From: Candidatus Omnitrophota bacterium
GTDB taxonomy: Bacteria > Omnitrophota > Koll11 > Zapsychrales > Zapsychraceae
Assembly (NCBI GenBank): GCA_023140095.1
Contig: JAGLMJ010000015.1
Span: forward strand, 1 to 15,511
Direction: 5' to 3'
Length of the DNA: 15,511 nucleotides
Shown here piece after piece: positions 1 to 7,702 of this stretch. The stretch's first letter is position 1. Every line of letters begins with the position of its first letter. A program made the position numbers and the translations under genes. The notes under the pieces are model-generated. The model was given only the letters and a program-made list of their open reading frames with translations, was not told where the DNA came from and did no database searches.

Positions 1-815
1 CGGTGCATGATGTTATTTTTAAGGCCTTTTCTCAGGGGCACACGCCGGTGACCATTGATGCCGGCGAGAGGCAGTTTGAGCAGATCCGGAAGCACGCCGC
101 AAGGATCATTTGCTGCTCGGACAACACGGCTCGTGACCTTAAAGGATATTTTCAAATACCGGAAGAAAGGATCGTGCGGATCTATCCGGGCGTTGATAAG
201 GGGATATTTAACCGTATCGCAAGGGAAGAAGAGGCGACGGCAGAGCGCGTTCTTTTGGACAAAGGCGTTGAGCAACCGTTCATTCTCTCCGTCGGAACGA
301 TCGAGCCCCGCAAGAATTTGATCAATAGTATCCATGCCTTTCACGCGTTGAGGGCCAAAAAAGATTTCTCGGGAAAGCTGGTCGTGATCGGGATGGACGG
401 ATGGCTGCATGAGGATCTCGTCGATCTTATCGAAACGCTAGGGTTAAAGGGCCATATTATTTTCTTGGGGTACTTGTCGGACTCGGAATTACGTTATTTT
501 TATAACAAGGCGGAGGTATTCATTTTCCCGTCATTTTATGAGGGATTCGGTTTTCCCATCCTCGAGGCGTTTTGCTGCGGCGCCCCGGTCGTGACGTCGA
601 ACGTGTCGTCCTGCCCGGAGATCGCCGGAGACGCGGCATTGACCGTCGATCCCGGAAATCCTAAGGATATTGCTGATGCGATCGCAAGGATCGTTTCAGA
701 TCAGGATCTAAGGCAAGCATTGAAAGAAAAGGGATCGAAGAGGGCTCGCGAATTTGATTTCCGTAAAACGGCTGAGGAAACCCTCAAAGTGTACGAAGAG
801 GTTTACGGGCTTTAA
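1..815 (+). CDS. GT4-family glycosyltransferase, 5' end outside window
   Basis: The protein would transfer a sugar from an activated nucleotide donor to a growing envelope glycan at the cytoplasmic face of the membrane. The frame is open from the window edge. A GTG at base 3 could be read as a start, but it encodes the Val of a VHD motif found inside GT4 enzymes, so the acceptor-binding N-terminal domain lies mostly outside the window. The visible part (270 codons from base 3) carries the C-terminal Rossmann domain: SVGTIEPRKNL near residues 96-106 (phosphate-binding Arg/Lys) and the EX7E motif EGFGFPILE at about 180-188, followed by GAPVVTSNVSSCPEIAGDAA. The stop lies 2 bases before the next gene, so it shares an operon with the envelope genes downstream. 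Donor and acceptor cannot be read from the sequence; mannose is plausible given the manC-like gene nearby. Confidence 0.9.
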   Translation, partial: VHDVIFKAFSQGHTPVTIDAGERQFEQIRKHAARIICCSDNTARDLKGYFQIPEERIVRIYPGVDKGIFNRIAREEEATAERVLLDKGVEQPFILSVGTIEPRKNLINSIHAFHALRAKKDFSGKLVVIGMDGWLHEDLVDLIETLGLKGHIIFLGYLSDSELRYFYNKAEVFIFPSFYEGFGFPILEAFCCGAPVVTSNVSSCPEIAGDAALTVDPGNPKDIADAIARIVSDQDLRQALKEKGSKRAREFDFRKTAEETLKVYEEVYGL

Positions 816-817
816 TA

Positions 818-1675
818 ATGGCAGATCATGTTATGAAAGTCAGCGGCTTTACCATTGCGCGCAACGCGATCAAGTTCAACTATCCGATCCTGGAATCGAT
901 ACAGTCTATTTTGCCGATCTGCGATGAGTTTATCGTTAATGTCGGCGACAGCGACGACGGCACGCTCGATCTGATCCGGTCGATCGACAGCGATAAGATA
1001 CGGATCATACAAAACATTTGGAATTCTGCGGACGGAGCCGAAGTTCTTTCTGTGCAGACCAATTTGGCTTTAGGCGCGTGCACCGGCGATTGGGCGTTCT
1101 ACCTGCAGTCGGATGAAATTATCCATGAAAAGGACCTCAAGAAACTAAAGCGTATGATGGAGGAGCATCTCCACGATAAGGAAGTCGACGCCTTGCGTTT
1201 CCGGTGGCTGCATTTTTACGGAAGTTATTTCCGTTATCGGATCGACAGCGGATGGTATCAAAAACAGGACCGGATTATCCGCAACAACGGAATCGTTGAA
1301 TCCTGCGGAGATGCCTTTGGATTTAGGCGTCGAGACGGCCATCCTTTAAGAAGAATGAGCACCAATTATTTTGTTTATCATTACGGGTGGGTCCAATCGA
1401 ATGAAGTAATGATGCGGCGTCGGGCCAATGCCGAGATGATAGGATTTATAAAATTAGCGGATCACAAGAGGCATGAACGGTATAATTATGGGGATCTCAA
1501 CCGGTTCCCTATTTATTTCGGAACGCATCCGTCAGTCATGCGGGAGAAGATCGATCGGCATTCTTTAAGCCAAAATGATCTCAAAGGTATTGATAAAAGA
1601 TATTGGTGGCAGCCCTTGAAATGGTTCAAAGTAAGGTTTAAAACAGGGAATAGAGTAAGAGAGAGAATAGAGTAA
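818..1675 (+). CDS. GT2-like glycosyltransferase (QSDE-type)
   Basis: This 285-residue protein has a GT-A nucleotide-sugar fold. The start shows the usual beta-strand followed by ARNA (residues 14-17), then CDEFIVNVGDSDDGT (35-49). The position of the metal-binding DXD holds QSDE at 97-100, within WAFYLQSDEIIHE. I recognise this Q-(S/A)-D-E form from a subgroup of bacterial GT2-like proteins with ADWAFYIQADE-type motifs, so it is probably not a loss of function. No membrane segment is evident. The C-terminus is basic and rich in Trp/Lys/Arg. ATG 818 was taken as the start because it sits 2 bases after the preceding stop; the internal Met6 (833) is an alternative with no better ribosome binding site. 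The last codons lie in a short direct repeat (AATAGAGTAA at 1649-1658 and 1666-1675), the second copy of which contains the stop. Donor and acceptor are unknown. Confidence 0.85.
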   Translation: MADHVMKVSGFTIARNAIKFNYPILESIQSILPICDEFIVNVGDSDDGTLDLIRSIDSDKIRIIQNIWNSADGAEVLSVQTNLALGACTGDWAFYLQSDEIIHEKDLKKLKRMMEEHLHDKEVDALRFRWLHFYGSYFRYRIDSGWYQKQDRIIRNNGIVESCGDAFGFRRRDGHPLRRMSTNYFVYHYGWVQSNEVMMRRRANAEMIGFIKLADHKRHERYNYGDLNRFPIYFGTHPSVMREKIDRHSLSQNDLKGIDKRYWWQPLKWFKVRFKTGNRVRERIE

Positions 1676-1695
1676 ATCTATTTGGGATCAAGCCT

Positions 1696-2757
1696 ATGAA
1701 ATCATCAAACGTATATGCTGTTATTTTAGCCGGCGGTTCGGGGACCCGTTTCTGGCCGGTCAGCCGCAAGTCGAATCCTAAACAGTTTCTGAATATCACC
1801 GGCAAGGGAACGCTGCTTCAGGAGACATTAGAGCGTATTAAGCCGCAGATCGCGGGAACGCATGTTTTTATCATGACCAATACGTCTTACCGGAAGGCCG
1901 TGCAGCGGCAGATGGCCCGGTTCAGGATCCCAAAGGGGAACCTGTTGCTTGAGCCGGAAGCAAAGAATACAGCACCCGCGATCGCTTGGGCGGCGGCTAA
2001 GATCCAAAGGGTCGATCCCGGCGCGGTCATGGCTGTTTTACCGTCGGATCATCTTATTTTAGAACAAAAAAAGTTCCTAAAAGTATTGAAAGAGGCTGTT
2101 CGATTGGCGCGCAAGAATTATTTGGTCACATTGGGCATTCATCCTACGAGGCCCGATACAGGATACGGGTATTTAAAGACGGCAAAAAAGAAAGTTGACG
2201 GAAAACAGATCATAACGGTTGAGAAGTTTACGGAAAAGCCTTCTCTGTCTAAAGCGAAGCAATTTCTAAAAACAAAAAAATATTTCTGGAACAGCGGGAT
2301 ATTCGTTTGGAAGAGCTCTGTGATCCTCGAAGAATTTTCTAAGCGTCTTCCCGGGATCCATCGGTTGCTCGGCAAGAAAACCGGAATAGCCCATATCCGG
2401 AAGGTATGGCGCCGGATACCGTCGATCTCGATTGATTACGGCATTCTGGAGAAGGCAAAAAATGTTGTCGCCGTCCCGGCGCCCGGCATTGGCTGGTCGG
2501 ACCTGGGCAGCTGGGAGTCTTTAATGGCGGTCCTCTCTAAGGATAAATGCGGGAATATTCTCAAAGGAGATGTTGTTGCGGTTGATTGTCGAAACACATT
2601 GGTCTGGGGAGGGAAAAAAGTCATTGCCCCGGTCGGGCTCAACGATATGGTCATTATTGACACGCCTGATGCATTATTGGTCTGTCCCAAGGACCGGTCA
2701 CAAGACGTTCGGGACGTTGTAAATGTTTTAGTTAAGAAGAAACGCCGGGAGGTTTAG
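1696..2757 (+). CDS. manC: Mannose-1-phosphate guanylyltransferase
   Basis: This cytoplasmic enzyme makes GDP-mannose from GTP and mannose 1-phosphate, supplying mannose or GDP-deoxyhexoses for envelope glycans. The 353 residues match the nucleotidyltransferase-only form of the family; the C-terminal phosphomannose isomerase domain of the long bifunctional type is absent. Diagnostic motifs appear in order: LAGGSGTRFWP (11-21), PKQF, LLEPEAKNTAPAI (84-96), PSDHLI (116-121), TGYGY (155-159), VEKFTEKP (175-182), WNSGIF (198-203), SIDYGILEK (245-253) and GWSDLGSW (266-273). ATG 1696 follows a weak GGGA at about 1684-1687 and gives the expected N-terminus directly before the signature. It sits 20 bases after the glycosyltransferase and is probably in the same transcript. 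The guanylyl assignment rests on the FWPxSR and WSDxGSW motifs; a closely related GDP-sugar pyrophosphorylase specificity is possible. Confidence 0.93.
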   Translation: MKSSNVYAVILAGGSGTRFWPVSRKSNPKQFLNITGKGTLLQETLERIKPQIAGTHVFIMTNTSYRKAVQRQMARFRIPKGNLLLEPEAKNTAPAIAWAAAKIQRVDPGAVMAVLPSDHLILEQKKFLKVLKEAVRLARKNYLVTLGIHPTRPDTGYGYLKTAKKKVDGKQIITVEKFTEKPSLSKAKQFLKTKKYFWNSGIFVWKSSVILEEFSKRLPGIHRLLGKKTGIAHIRKVWRRIPSISIDYGILEKAKNVVAVPAPGIGWSDLGSWESLMAVLSKDKCGNILKGDVVAVDCRNTLVWGGKKVIAPVGLNDMVIIDTPDALLVCPKDRSQDVRDVVNVLVKKKRREV

Positions 2758-2805
2758 CCCGGTTTTTAATAGGATCATTTTTTAAAACAAAGATTTGGGT
2801 TAAGC

Positions 2806-3891
2806 GTGCATTCTCGTAACTGTCCACCTAAAAAGATCCTCATCATCAATACATTCGGTGTTGGGGATGTCCTTTTCACTACTCCGTTAATTAGCAATCT
2901 CAAAGCGAATGATCCGGATGTCTATATCGGGTATATCTGTAACCGCAGGACAGAGGCCCTTTTGGAGCGCAATCCTAAGGTGAACCGTATCTTTGTGTAT
3001 GAACGTGATGAATTTAATGCCGTCTATCAGCGTTCTAAAATAGCGTTAGTAAAAAAATTCCGTCAGTTCCTCAAAGAAGTGCAAAATGACCGGTTCGATC
3101 TTGTTATTGATGTGTCTTTGAGTAGGGGGACGGGTTTTTTAACGTGGATGATCGGTATTAAACAGCGTATTGGATACAATTACAAGCATCGGAGCCTCTT
3201 TCTTAATAAAAGGATCCCTCTCAAAGGATATGAGGAGAAACATGTGGTTGAATACTATTTGAGCCTTTTGGAGGAGTTGGGATGGGAGGTCCGGTCAAAA
3301 GACCTCGAATTGACGCTCAATGAGGACGATCTTAAGTGGGCAGAGAGCTTTATGTCCTCAAACCAGACGTTTTCGAACGGGAATCCCGTGATCGGCCTTG
3401 TTCCTGGCGGAGGGGCCAGCTGGGGAAAAGAATCCGCTTATAAACGATGGCCGGCTGAAAAATACGCGAAATTAGCTGACAAATTAATTGAAAAATTCTC
3501 TGCAGCCACTATACTGATGGGAGATAAAAACGAATTGGCTCTTTGTACAAAGGTTTCGCAAGCGATGTCCCATAAGCCAGTCATGGCTTGCGGAGAGACA
3601 ACCATAAATCAATTCGCCGCTTTAGCCCAAAAATGTTCATTAATGATCGTTAATGACGGCGGGCCCTTACATATTGCGGCGGCAGCCGGTGTTCAGACCG
3701 TTTCGATCTTCGGCCCTGTAGATGAGAACGTATACGGTCCATATCCTATTGGGAACCATATAGTTGTTAAAAAAGAGATCGCTTGCCAGCCCTGTTACCG
3801 GCGTTTTCGCAAAGCGAAGTGTGAACATATCAGTTGTTTAAACCAATTAACGGTTGAAGAAGTATTAGAAAGGATCAAAGAGGCTTTATGA
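2806..3891 (+). CDS. GT9 heptosyltransferase-like LPS glycosyltransferase
   Basis: This is a 361-residue GT9 (WaaC/WaaF/WaaQ) protein, the family that adds heptose from nucleotide-activated heptose to the inner core of lipopolysaccharide on the cytoplasmic side of the inner membrane. The N-terminal domain opens with KILIINTFGVGDVLFTTP (10-27), whose GD-x3-TTP is the family's acceptor-side motif. The C-terminal domain has GLVPGGGASWGKES (197-210) and NDGGPLHIAAAAG (283-295), the usual donor phosphate-binding segment. A Cys-rich segment with C327, C330, C339 and C344 near the end is typical of one GT9 subgroup. The start is a GTG: an in-frame stop at 2770-2772 bars an upstream extension, and no ATG falls before the first motif. 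No strong ribosome binding site is seen. The last codons overlap the next gene by 4 bases. Heptose as substrate is inferred from family and from the gmhB gene nearby. Confidence 0.88.
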   Translation: MHSRNCPPKKILIINTFGVGDVLFTTPLISNLKANDPDVYIGYICNRRTEALLERNPKVNRIFVYERDEFNAVYQRSKIALVKKFRQFLKEVQNDRFDLVIDVSLSRGTGFLTWMIGIKQRIGYNYKHRSLFLNKRIPLKGYEEKHVVEYYLSLLEELGWEVRSKDLELTLNEDDLKWAESFMSSNQTFSNGNPVIGLVPGGGASWGKESAYKRWPAEKYAKLADKLIEKFSAATILMGDKNELALCTKVSQAMSHKPVMACGETTINQFAALAQKCSLMIVNDGGPLHIAAAAGVQTVSIFGPVDENVYGPYPIGNHIVVKKEIACQPCYRRFRKAKCEHISCLNQLTVEEVLERIKEAL

Positions 3892-5009
3892 ACGTTCCAT
3901 TTATTGACTTTAGTAAACAATACGAGGCTATTAAGGACCGGATCGATGAAGGTTTAAAAGCTGTCTTTAAAAAAGGGAATTTTATTCTTGGGGAAGAAGA
4001 AAAGACGTTTGAAACGCAATTCGCGAATTATTGTGACACTAAACATGCCGTAGGCGTGAATTCCGGGACAGACGCGCTTTATCTGGCTTTAGGGGCTTTA
4101 GACATCAGTGTCGGCGATGAGGTGATCATCCCGACGTTCACATTTATCGCGACGGCCTTGTGTATTTCCTATACAGGGGCGAAGCCGGTTTTTGTCGACA
4201 TTGAAGATGAGACCTACAATATTGACCCGCAAAAGCTTGAAGAGGTCATAACCGATAAGACCAAGGCGATTATTCCCGTCCATTTATACGGCCAGCCGGC
4301 CAATATGGATGAGATCATAGCGATCGCCCGGAAACACAATATTGCCGTTGTTGAAGATGCTTGCCAGGCTCACGGAGCGACTTATGGAGGTAAGAAGACC
4401 GGATCATTGGGCGATATCGGCTGTTTCAGTTTTTATCCGACAAAAAGCTTAGGGGCCTTTGGGGACGGCGGCATCATTGTGACCAAGAGTGATGAGGTTA
4501 ACGAAAAAGTCCAGATGTTAAGGGATTATGGCCGTAAGGGCCGTTATGAGCATAAAGTTAAGGGATATAATTCCCGTCTAGATACGGTTCAGGCGGTTAT
4601 TTTATCAGCTAAGCTTGAGCATTTAAATGAATGGAATAAAATGCGCAATGGCCATGCGGCTTATTATTGTGAATTGTTGAAGGAAGCTTCGGGGATCACG
4701 GCTCCGGTCATTAAGGAGGGCAGAACGCATGTCTTTCAAACGTTTGCTGTGCGTGTTTCTGACCGGGGCACGGTATTAGATGGGATGAAGGCTAAAGGGA
4801 TCGGTGTCCTTATTCATTATCCGATCCCTATCCATCTTCAGGAGGCCTATGCCGATCTCGGTTATAAAAAAGGTGATTTTCCTGTTTCAGAGAAAGTTGC
4901 CGATGAAATTTTATCGCTGCCGATGTTCCCGCATATGAATAAGAATCAGATCGAATATGTTTGCGCGTCCTTGAAAGAGGTATGCGCCCAAAACCAGAAA
5001 GTGTTCTAA
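3888..5009 (+). CDS. DegT/DnrJ/EryC1/StrS sugar aminotransferase
   Basis: This PLP-dependent enzyme of 373 residues aminates a keto group on a nucleotide sugar to make an amino sugar for the envelope glycan. Visible family features are GVNSGTDAL (56-64, PLP phosphate binding), VVEDACQAHGA (154-164, with D157 contacting the pyridine nitrogen), and SFYPTKSLGAFGDGG (181-195), where K186 should form the Schiff base. NSRLDTVQA at about 228-236 is more like the sugar 3-aminotransferases (WbpE, QdtB, FdtB group) than the 4-aminotransferases, so a 3-keto substrate is my inference. ATG 3888 lies in an ATGA overlap with the GT9 stop, which indicates translational coupling. The next gene starts directly after its stop. 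No dehydratase, dehydrogenase or acetyltransferase that would complete the pathway is in the window. Confidence 0.92.
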   Translation: MNVPFIDFSKQYEAIKDRIDEGLKAVFKKGNFILGEEEKTFETQFANYCDTKHAVGVNSGTDALYLALGALDISVGDEVIIPTFTFIATALCISYTGAKPVFVDIEDETYNIDPQKLEEVITDKTKAIIPVHLYGQPANMDEIIAIARKHNIAVVEDACQAHGATYGGKKTGSLGDIGCFSFYPTKSLGAFGDGGIIVTKSDEVNEKVQMLRDYGRKGRYEHKVKGYNSRLDTVQAVILSAKLEHLNEWNKMRNGHAAYYCELLKEASGITAPVIKEGRTHVFQTFAVRVSDRGTVLDGMKAKGIGVLIHYPIPIHLQEAYADLGYKKGDFPVSEKVADEILSLPMFPHMNKNQIEYVCASLKEVCAQNQKVF

Positions 5010-5774
5010 ATGGAAAAGATCCTGCTGTCGCTCGTCGTCATTACAAAGAATGAAGAGGATAATATCGAGAAATGCCTGGGCAGCGCGTATGGCTGGGCTG
5101 ATGAGATCGTTGTCGTTGACGATCAGAGCACGGACACTACAGTTGCGCTGGCTGAAAAATACGCGGATAAAATATTGCACCGCCGGATGGACAACGAGGG
5201 CACGCACCGCAATTGGGCCTATGCCCAGGCAAAGAACGAGTGGGTCTTAAGCCTTGACGCGGATGAATATGTGACCGAAGAGCTCAAGAAAGAAATTACG
5301 GAAGCGATCAAGGATCCGAGTTTCCATGCCTATTCGATCCCGCTGCGCAATTTTATCGGAAGTTATCAGGTTCGGTATTCCGGATGGTATCCGGCGGGAA
5401 AATTACGGCTATTCATGAGGAGCCGGTTTAAATATGAAGAAGTCGAGGTCCACCCCAGAGTTTTTCTCGAAGGGGAGACCGGGCATTTAACCAAAGACAT
5501 TGTCCATAAAGGATATCCTGATTTTGAGCATTTCCTGACGAGCCTCAATCGCCAGACGACGCTTGAGGCGAGAAAATGGATACAAACAGGGCGTCACATG
5601 TCTTTAGGTAAGGCTATTTGGCGGACTATCGACCGGTTCCCGCGCTCCTTCATCCGCAAGCGCGGATACAAGGACGGGTTTATCGGTTTTATGATCGCGT
5701 TTTTTGCTTCGCTTTATCAGGTTATGAGCTACGCGAAATACTGGCAGATGAAAAAAGAGAACATTAAGCTATGA
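5010..5774 (+). CDS. WaaE/KdtX-like GT2 glycosyltransferase
   Basis: This 254-residue GT2 enzyme resembles the WaaE/KdtX subgroup, known in enterobacteria for adding glucose to the inner-core heptose of lipopolysaccharide. It starts LSLVVITKNEEDNIE, has WADEIVVVDDQSTDTT (29-44) for nucleotide binding, and SLDADEYVTEE (81-91), whose DAD binds the metal and UDP-sugar. GWYPAGKLRLFMR (125-137) and VEVHPRVF (145-152) are further subgroup features. The C-terminal part after residue 217 combines RKRGYKDGFIGF with a hydrophobic stretch (about 224-240), suggesting peripheral attachment to the inner membrane. The ATG abuts the stop of the aminotransferase (TAA ATG), and the end overlaps gmhB by ATGA, so translation is probably coupled on both sides. 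The exact donor (glucose or another hexose) cannot be settled from sequence. Confidence 0.88.
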   Translation: MEKILLSLVVITKNEEDNIEKCLGSAYGWADEIVVVDDQSTDTTVALAEKYADKILHRRMDNEGTHRNWAYAQAKNEWVLSLDADEYVTEELKKEITEAIKDPSFHAYSIPLRNFIGSYQVRYSGWYPAGKLRLFMRSRFKYEEVEVHPRVFLEGETGHLTKDIVHKGYPDFEHFLTSLNRQTTLEARKWIQTGRHMSLGKAIWRTIDRFPRSFIRKRGYKDGFIGFMIAFFASLYQVMSYAKYWQMKKENIKL

Positions 5775-6403
5775 AAGTTGTTTTCCTCGACAGAGATGGT
5801 GTGATCAACCAATTCCCGGGCAACGGAAAATATGTGACCAAGCTCAACGAATTTCACTTTGTTCCCGGGTCTCTCGATGCCTTGCGCATTCTAACGGAAG
5901 AGGGGTATTCGATCTATATTGTTTCTAATCAGGCCGGTGTTGCTAAGGGGGTCTATTCGAAACAGAAGCTTGAGCATATCACCCGCAATATGCTTAAGGA
6001 TATTCAAGCGATGGGGGGCAAAATAAAAAAGGTATTTTATTGCACGCACTTTTCGCATGCCGGTTGTGAATGCCGCAAGCCGGAGATCGGGGCTATCCGC
6101 AAGGCCTTTGAATTGGCCAATAAAACGATCCATTTAGCTCAGAGAGCGTTCTTTGTCGGCGATACGGAATCGGATATTCTTACAGGACATAATGCCGGCT
6201 GCACGACTATTTTTGTTCTATCCGGACGTGAAGACCGCCGCCACATGCGCGGCTGGAAGATCAAGCCGGATTATGTCGCCAGAGACCTGCTGGAGGCCAC
6301 GGATATTATCAATGAGCGCAATCTTCTCCGGTCACGCCGGAGGAAGAGAAGGGCGTTGACCGTTAAGTCTGTCCGCAGGCGTTCACCCAAGAAAGCCTCT
6401 TAA
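5771..6403 (+). CDS. gmhB: D-glycero-manno-heptose 1,7-bisphosphate 7-phosphatase
   Basis: This HAD-superfamily phosphatase removes the 7-phosphate from heptose 1,7-bisphosphate in the route to ADP- or GDP-activated heptose. All catalytic elements are present: DRDGVIN (7-13) with nucleophile D7 and acid/base D9, S52-N53 in VSNQAGVA, K103 in CRKPEIGAI, and FVGDTESDI (128-136) with D131 and D135. The GmhB-specific zinc loop is intact (C91, H93, C99, C101). The core ends near residue 186. Residues 187-210 form an extra basic tail with 13 Arg/Lys among 24 residues, which is unusual; typical GmhB proteins are shorter. The start overlaps the WaaE-like gene by ATGA. The alpha (GDP) versus beta (ADP) anomer preference is not decidable here. 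An HisB-type histidinol phosphatase is the main alternative and less likely in this context. Confidence 0.9.
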   Translation: MKVVFLDRDGVINQFPGNGKYVTKLNEFHFVPGSLDALRILTEEGYSIYIVSNQAGVAKGVYSKQKLEHITRNMLKDIQAMGGKIKKVFYCTHFSHAGCECRKPEIGAIRKAFELANKTIHLAQRAFFVGDTESDILTGHNAGCTTIFVLSGREDRRHMRGWKIKPDYVARDLLEATDIINERNLLRSRRRKRRALTVKSVRRRSPKKAS

Positions 6404-6423
6404 CCGACAATCGACTATCTGTA

Positions 6424-7509
6424 ATGAAAATTCTTGTTATCCATGCTTCTGCCGGAGCGGGGCATCTCAAAGCTGCCGAGGCGGTCTATAACGGCATCCG
6501 CAAATCGACGGACCATGATGTTGTTCTCGTCGATGCCCTTGACTACTCGAGCTTCTTTTTCAGAAGATTCTACAAAGAGACCTATTTCTTTCTTATTTCC
6601 AGGATTCCTTCCGTATGGGGATTCTTTTTCCGGATCCTGGATATTCCTGGGCTTCAGCCCTTCATAAGGGTTTTACGGCGTGTTCAAAACCGGTTGAATA
6701 CGGGGAAACTTCACCGGTTCATGCAGGAGGAGCAGTTCAATTATATCATTATGACGCACTTTATGCCGACGGAAGTAGCGGCGGCATTGAAAAGGTCGGG
6801 GCGCATTTCTTCAAAACTGATCACGGTTGTCACGGACTTTGATGTCCATAAAATTTGGCTTGCCGACGGGATCGATATCTACACCGTTGCCAGCGATTGG
6901 ACAAGAGGAACATTGGAGAATATCGGCATTCCGCAAGAAAATATTGTTGTCTCAGGCATCCCGACAGATGAGAAATTTTCTCATCCTGTTGATATCAAGT
7001 CTCTCAAAAGGAAGCTGGGCCTCCAGGAGGATCTGTTCACGGTCCTTGTGGCGACCGGTTCATTTGGCATCGGGCCCATTGAGGAGATCATTGATACGCT
7101 TAAAGGTTTCCAGATCGTCGTTGTCTGTGGGCATAATAAGGGCCTTTATAATAGGTTAAGCGCCCGGGATTCCAGGCTTGTGCATGTGATGGGTTTGGCG
7201 GATAATATGCATGAGCTGATGGCGGTCTCTGATGTGATGGTGACCAAGCCCGGCGGGCTGTCGATCTCTGAAGCCTTGGTGAGCCAGTTGCCGCTGGTCT
7301 TCTTTAACGCCATTCCCGGGCAGGAGACCGGAAATATCAGGGTGCTGGCGACATACGGGATCGGTATCAGCGGGTGCAGTGTTAATGAAATCGGCGAGCG
7401 TTTGAAGAAAATGAGAGCTTCCAAGGATATGTTCCTTACCACTCTTAAGAGGACAAAAGCATTAGCCCGTCCTTGCGCTGTCAGCGATATCATATCTTTG
7501 ATTAGGTAA
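6424..7509 (+). CDS. MGDG synthase/UgtP-like diacylglycerol glycosyltransferase
   Basis: This 361-residue GT28-type enzyme resembles monogalactosyldiacylglycerol synthases and UgtP-type glucosyltransferases, which transfer a hexose from UDP-sugar to diacylglycerol at the membrane surface. The N-terminal domain has HASAGAGHLKAAEAV (7-21), the glycine loop of the family, an aromatic segment at about 40-72 that may contact membrane, and TVVTDFDVHKIW (134-145), where family members carry TDFxxHxxW. The C-terminal domain has ATGSFGIG (210-217), VVCGHN (233-238), TKPGGLSISEAL (274-285) and PGQETGN (298-304), matching the UDP-sugar site. It starts 20 bases after gmhB without a strong ribosome binding site and closes the envelope run; no terminator hairpin with a T tract follows. 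The acceptor may be a lipid other than diacylglycerol. Confidence 0.85.
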   Translation: MKILVIHASAGAGHLKAAEAVYNGIRKSTDHDVVLVDALDYSSFFFRRFYKETYFFLISRIPSVWGFFFRILDIPGLQPFIRVLRRVQNRLNTGKLHRFMQEEQFNYIIMTHFMPTEVAAALKRSGRISSKLITVVTDFDVHKIWLADGIDIYTVASDWTRGTLENIGIPQENIVVSGIPTDEKFSHPVDIKSLKRKLGLQEDLFTVLVATGSFGIGPIEEIIDTLKGFQIVVVCGHNKGLYNRLSARDSRLVHVMGLADNMHELMAVSDVMVTKPGGLSISEALVSQLPLVFFNAIPGQETGNIRVLATYGIGISGCSVNEIGERLKKMRASKDMFLTTLKRTKALARPCAVSDIISLIR

Positions 7510-7538
7510 AAGTTATTTTGTTTATGTTGTAAACGTTA

Positions 7539-7688
7539 TATGAGGTTATGTCGGTTATAAAGGTTAGAGTTCGAAAGTGGCTTTAAGTTGTATGAGGTTA
7601 TGCTAACCTTAACTTTATGTAACATAAAACAACCTATGGACGGTAACGTCCATAACCTTCATTAACCTTCATAATGTTTATAACCTCA
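7539..7688. repeat. AGGTTA/TAACCT repeat-dense intergenic region
   Basis: The gap between the lipid glycosyltransferase and the priA-like gene is packed with short related units. TATGAGGTTATG occurs twice exactly (7539-7550 and 7591-7602, 52 bases apart). TAACCTTCAT is an exact 10-base tandem pair (7653-7662, 7663-7672). Further AGGTTA lies at 7561-7566, a CGGTTA variant at 7552-7557, and TAACCT at 7604-7609 and 7681-7686. The two orientations can pair: AAGGTTAG (7560-7567) with CTAACCTT (7603-7610), and TGAGGTTAT (7541-7549 or 7593-7601) with ATAACCTCA (7680-7688). No coding frame of note crosses it. It may be a binding array for a regulator, a decayed interspersed element or a structured leader; the sequence alone does not decide. 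Confidence 0.7.
7635..7654 (+). other. 8-bp hairpin with GTAA (GNRA-type) loop
   Basis: TATGGACG (7635-7642) and CGTCCATA (7647-7654) form a perfect 8-bp stem closed by GTAA, which as RNA would be a stable GNRA tetraloop. It lies inside the AGGTTA/TAACCT region, about 50 bases before the priA-like start. No T tract follows, so it is not a standard intrinsic terminator. A structured leader or part of an element is possible. Confidence 0.6.
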
Positions 7689-7702
7689 ATAACATTTAGA
7701 TC

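Noticed and set aside
3..5. GTG at base 3 as a true start of the GT4 gene
   Set aside because: The codon falls in a VHD motif internal to GT4 enzymes, and the first Rossmann domain would be missing. The gene is cut by the window edge.
7635..7654. Intrinsic terminator for the lipid glycosyltransferase
   Set aside because: The stem is good, but no T run follows in either direction. It is listed only as a hairpin.
7510..7702. CRISPR array in the repeat-rich gap
   Set aside because: Units are 6-12 bases, occur in both orientations and lack regular spacers; there are no cas genes nearby.
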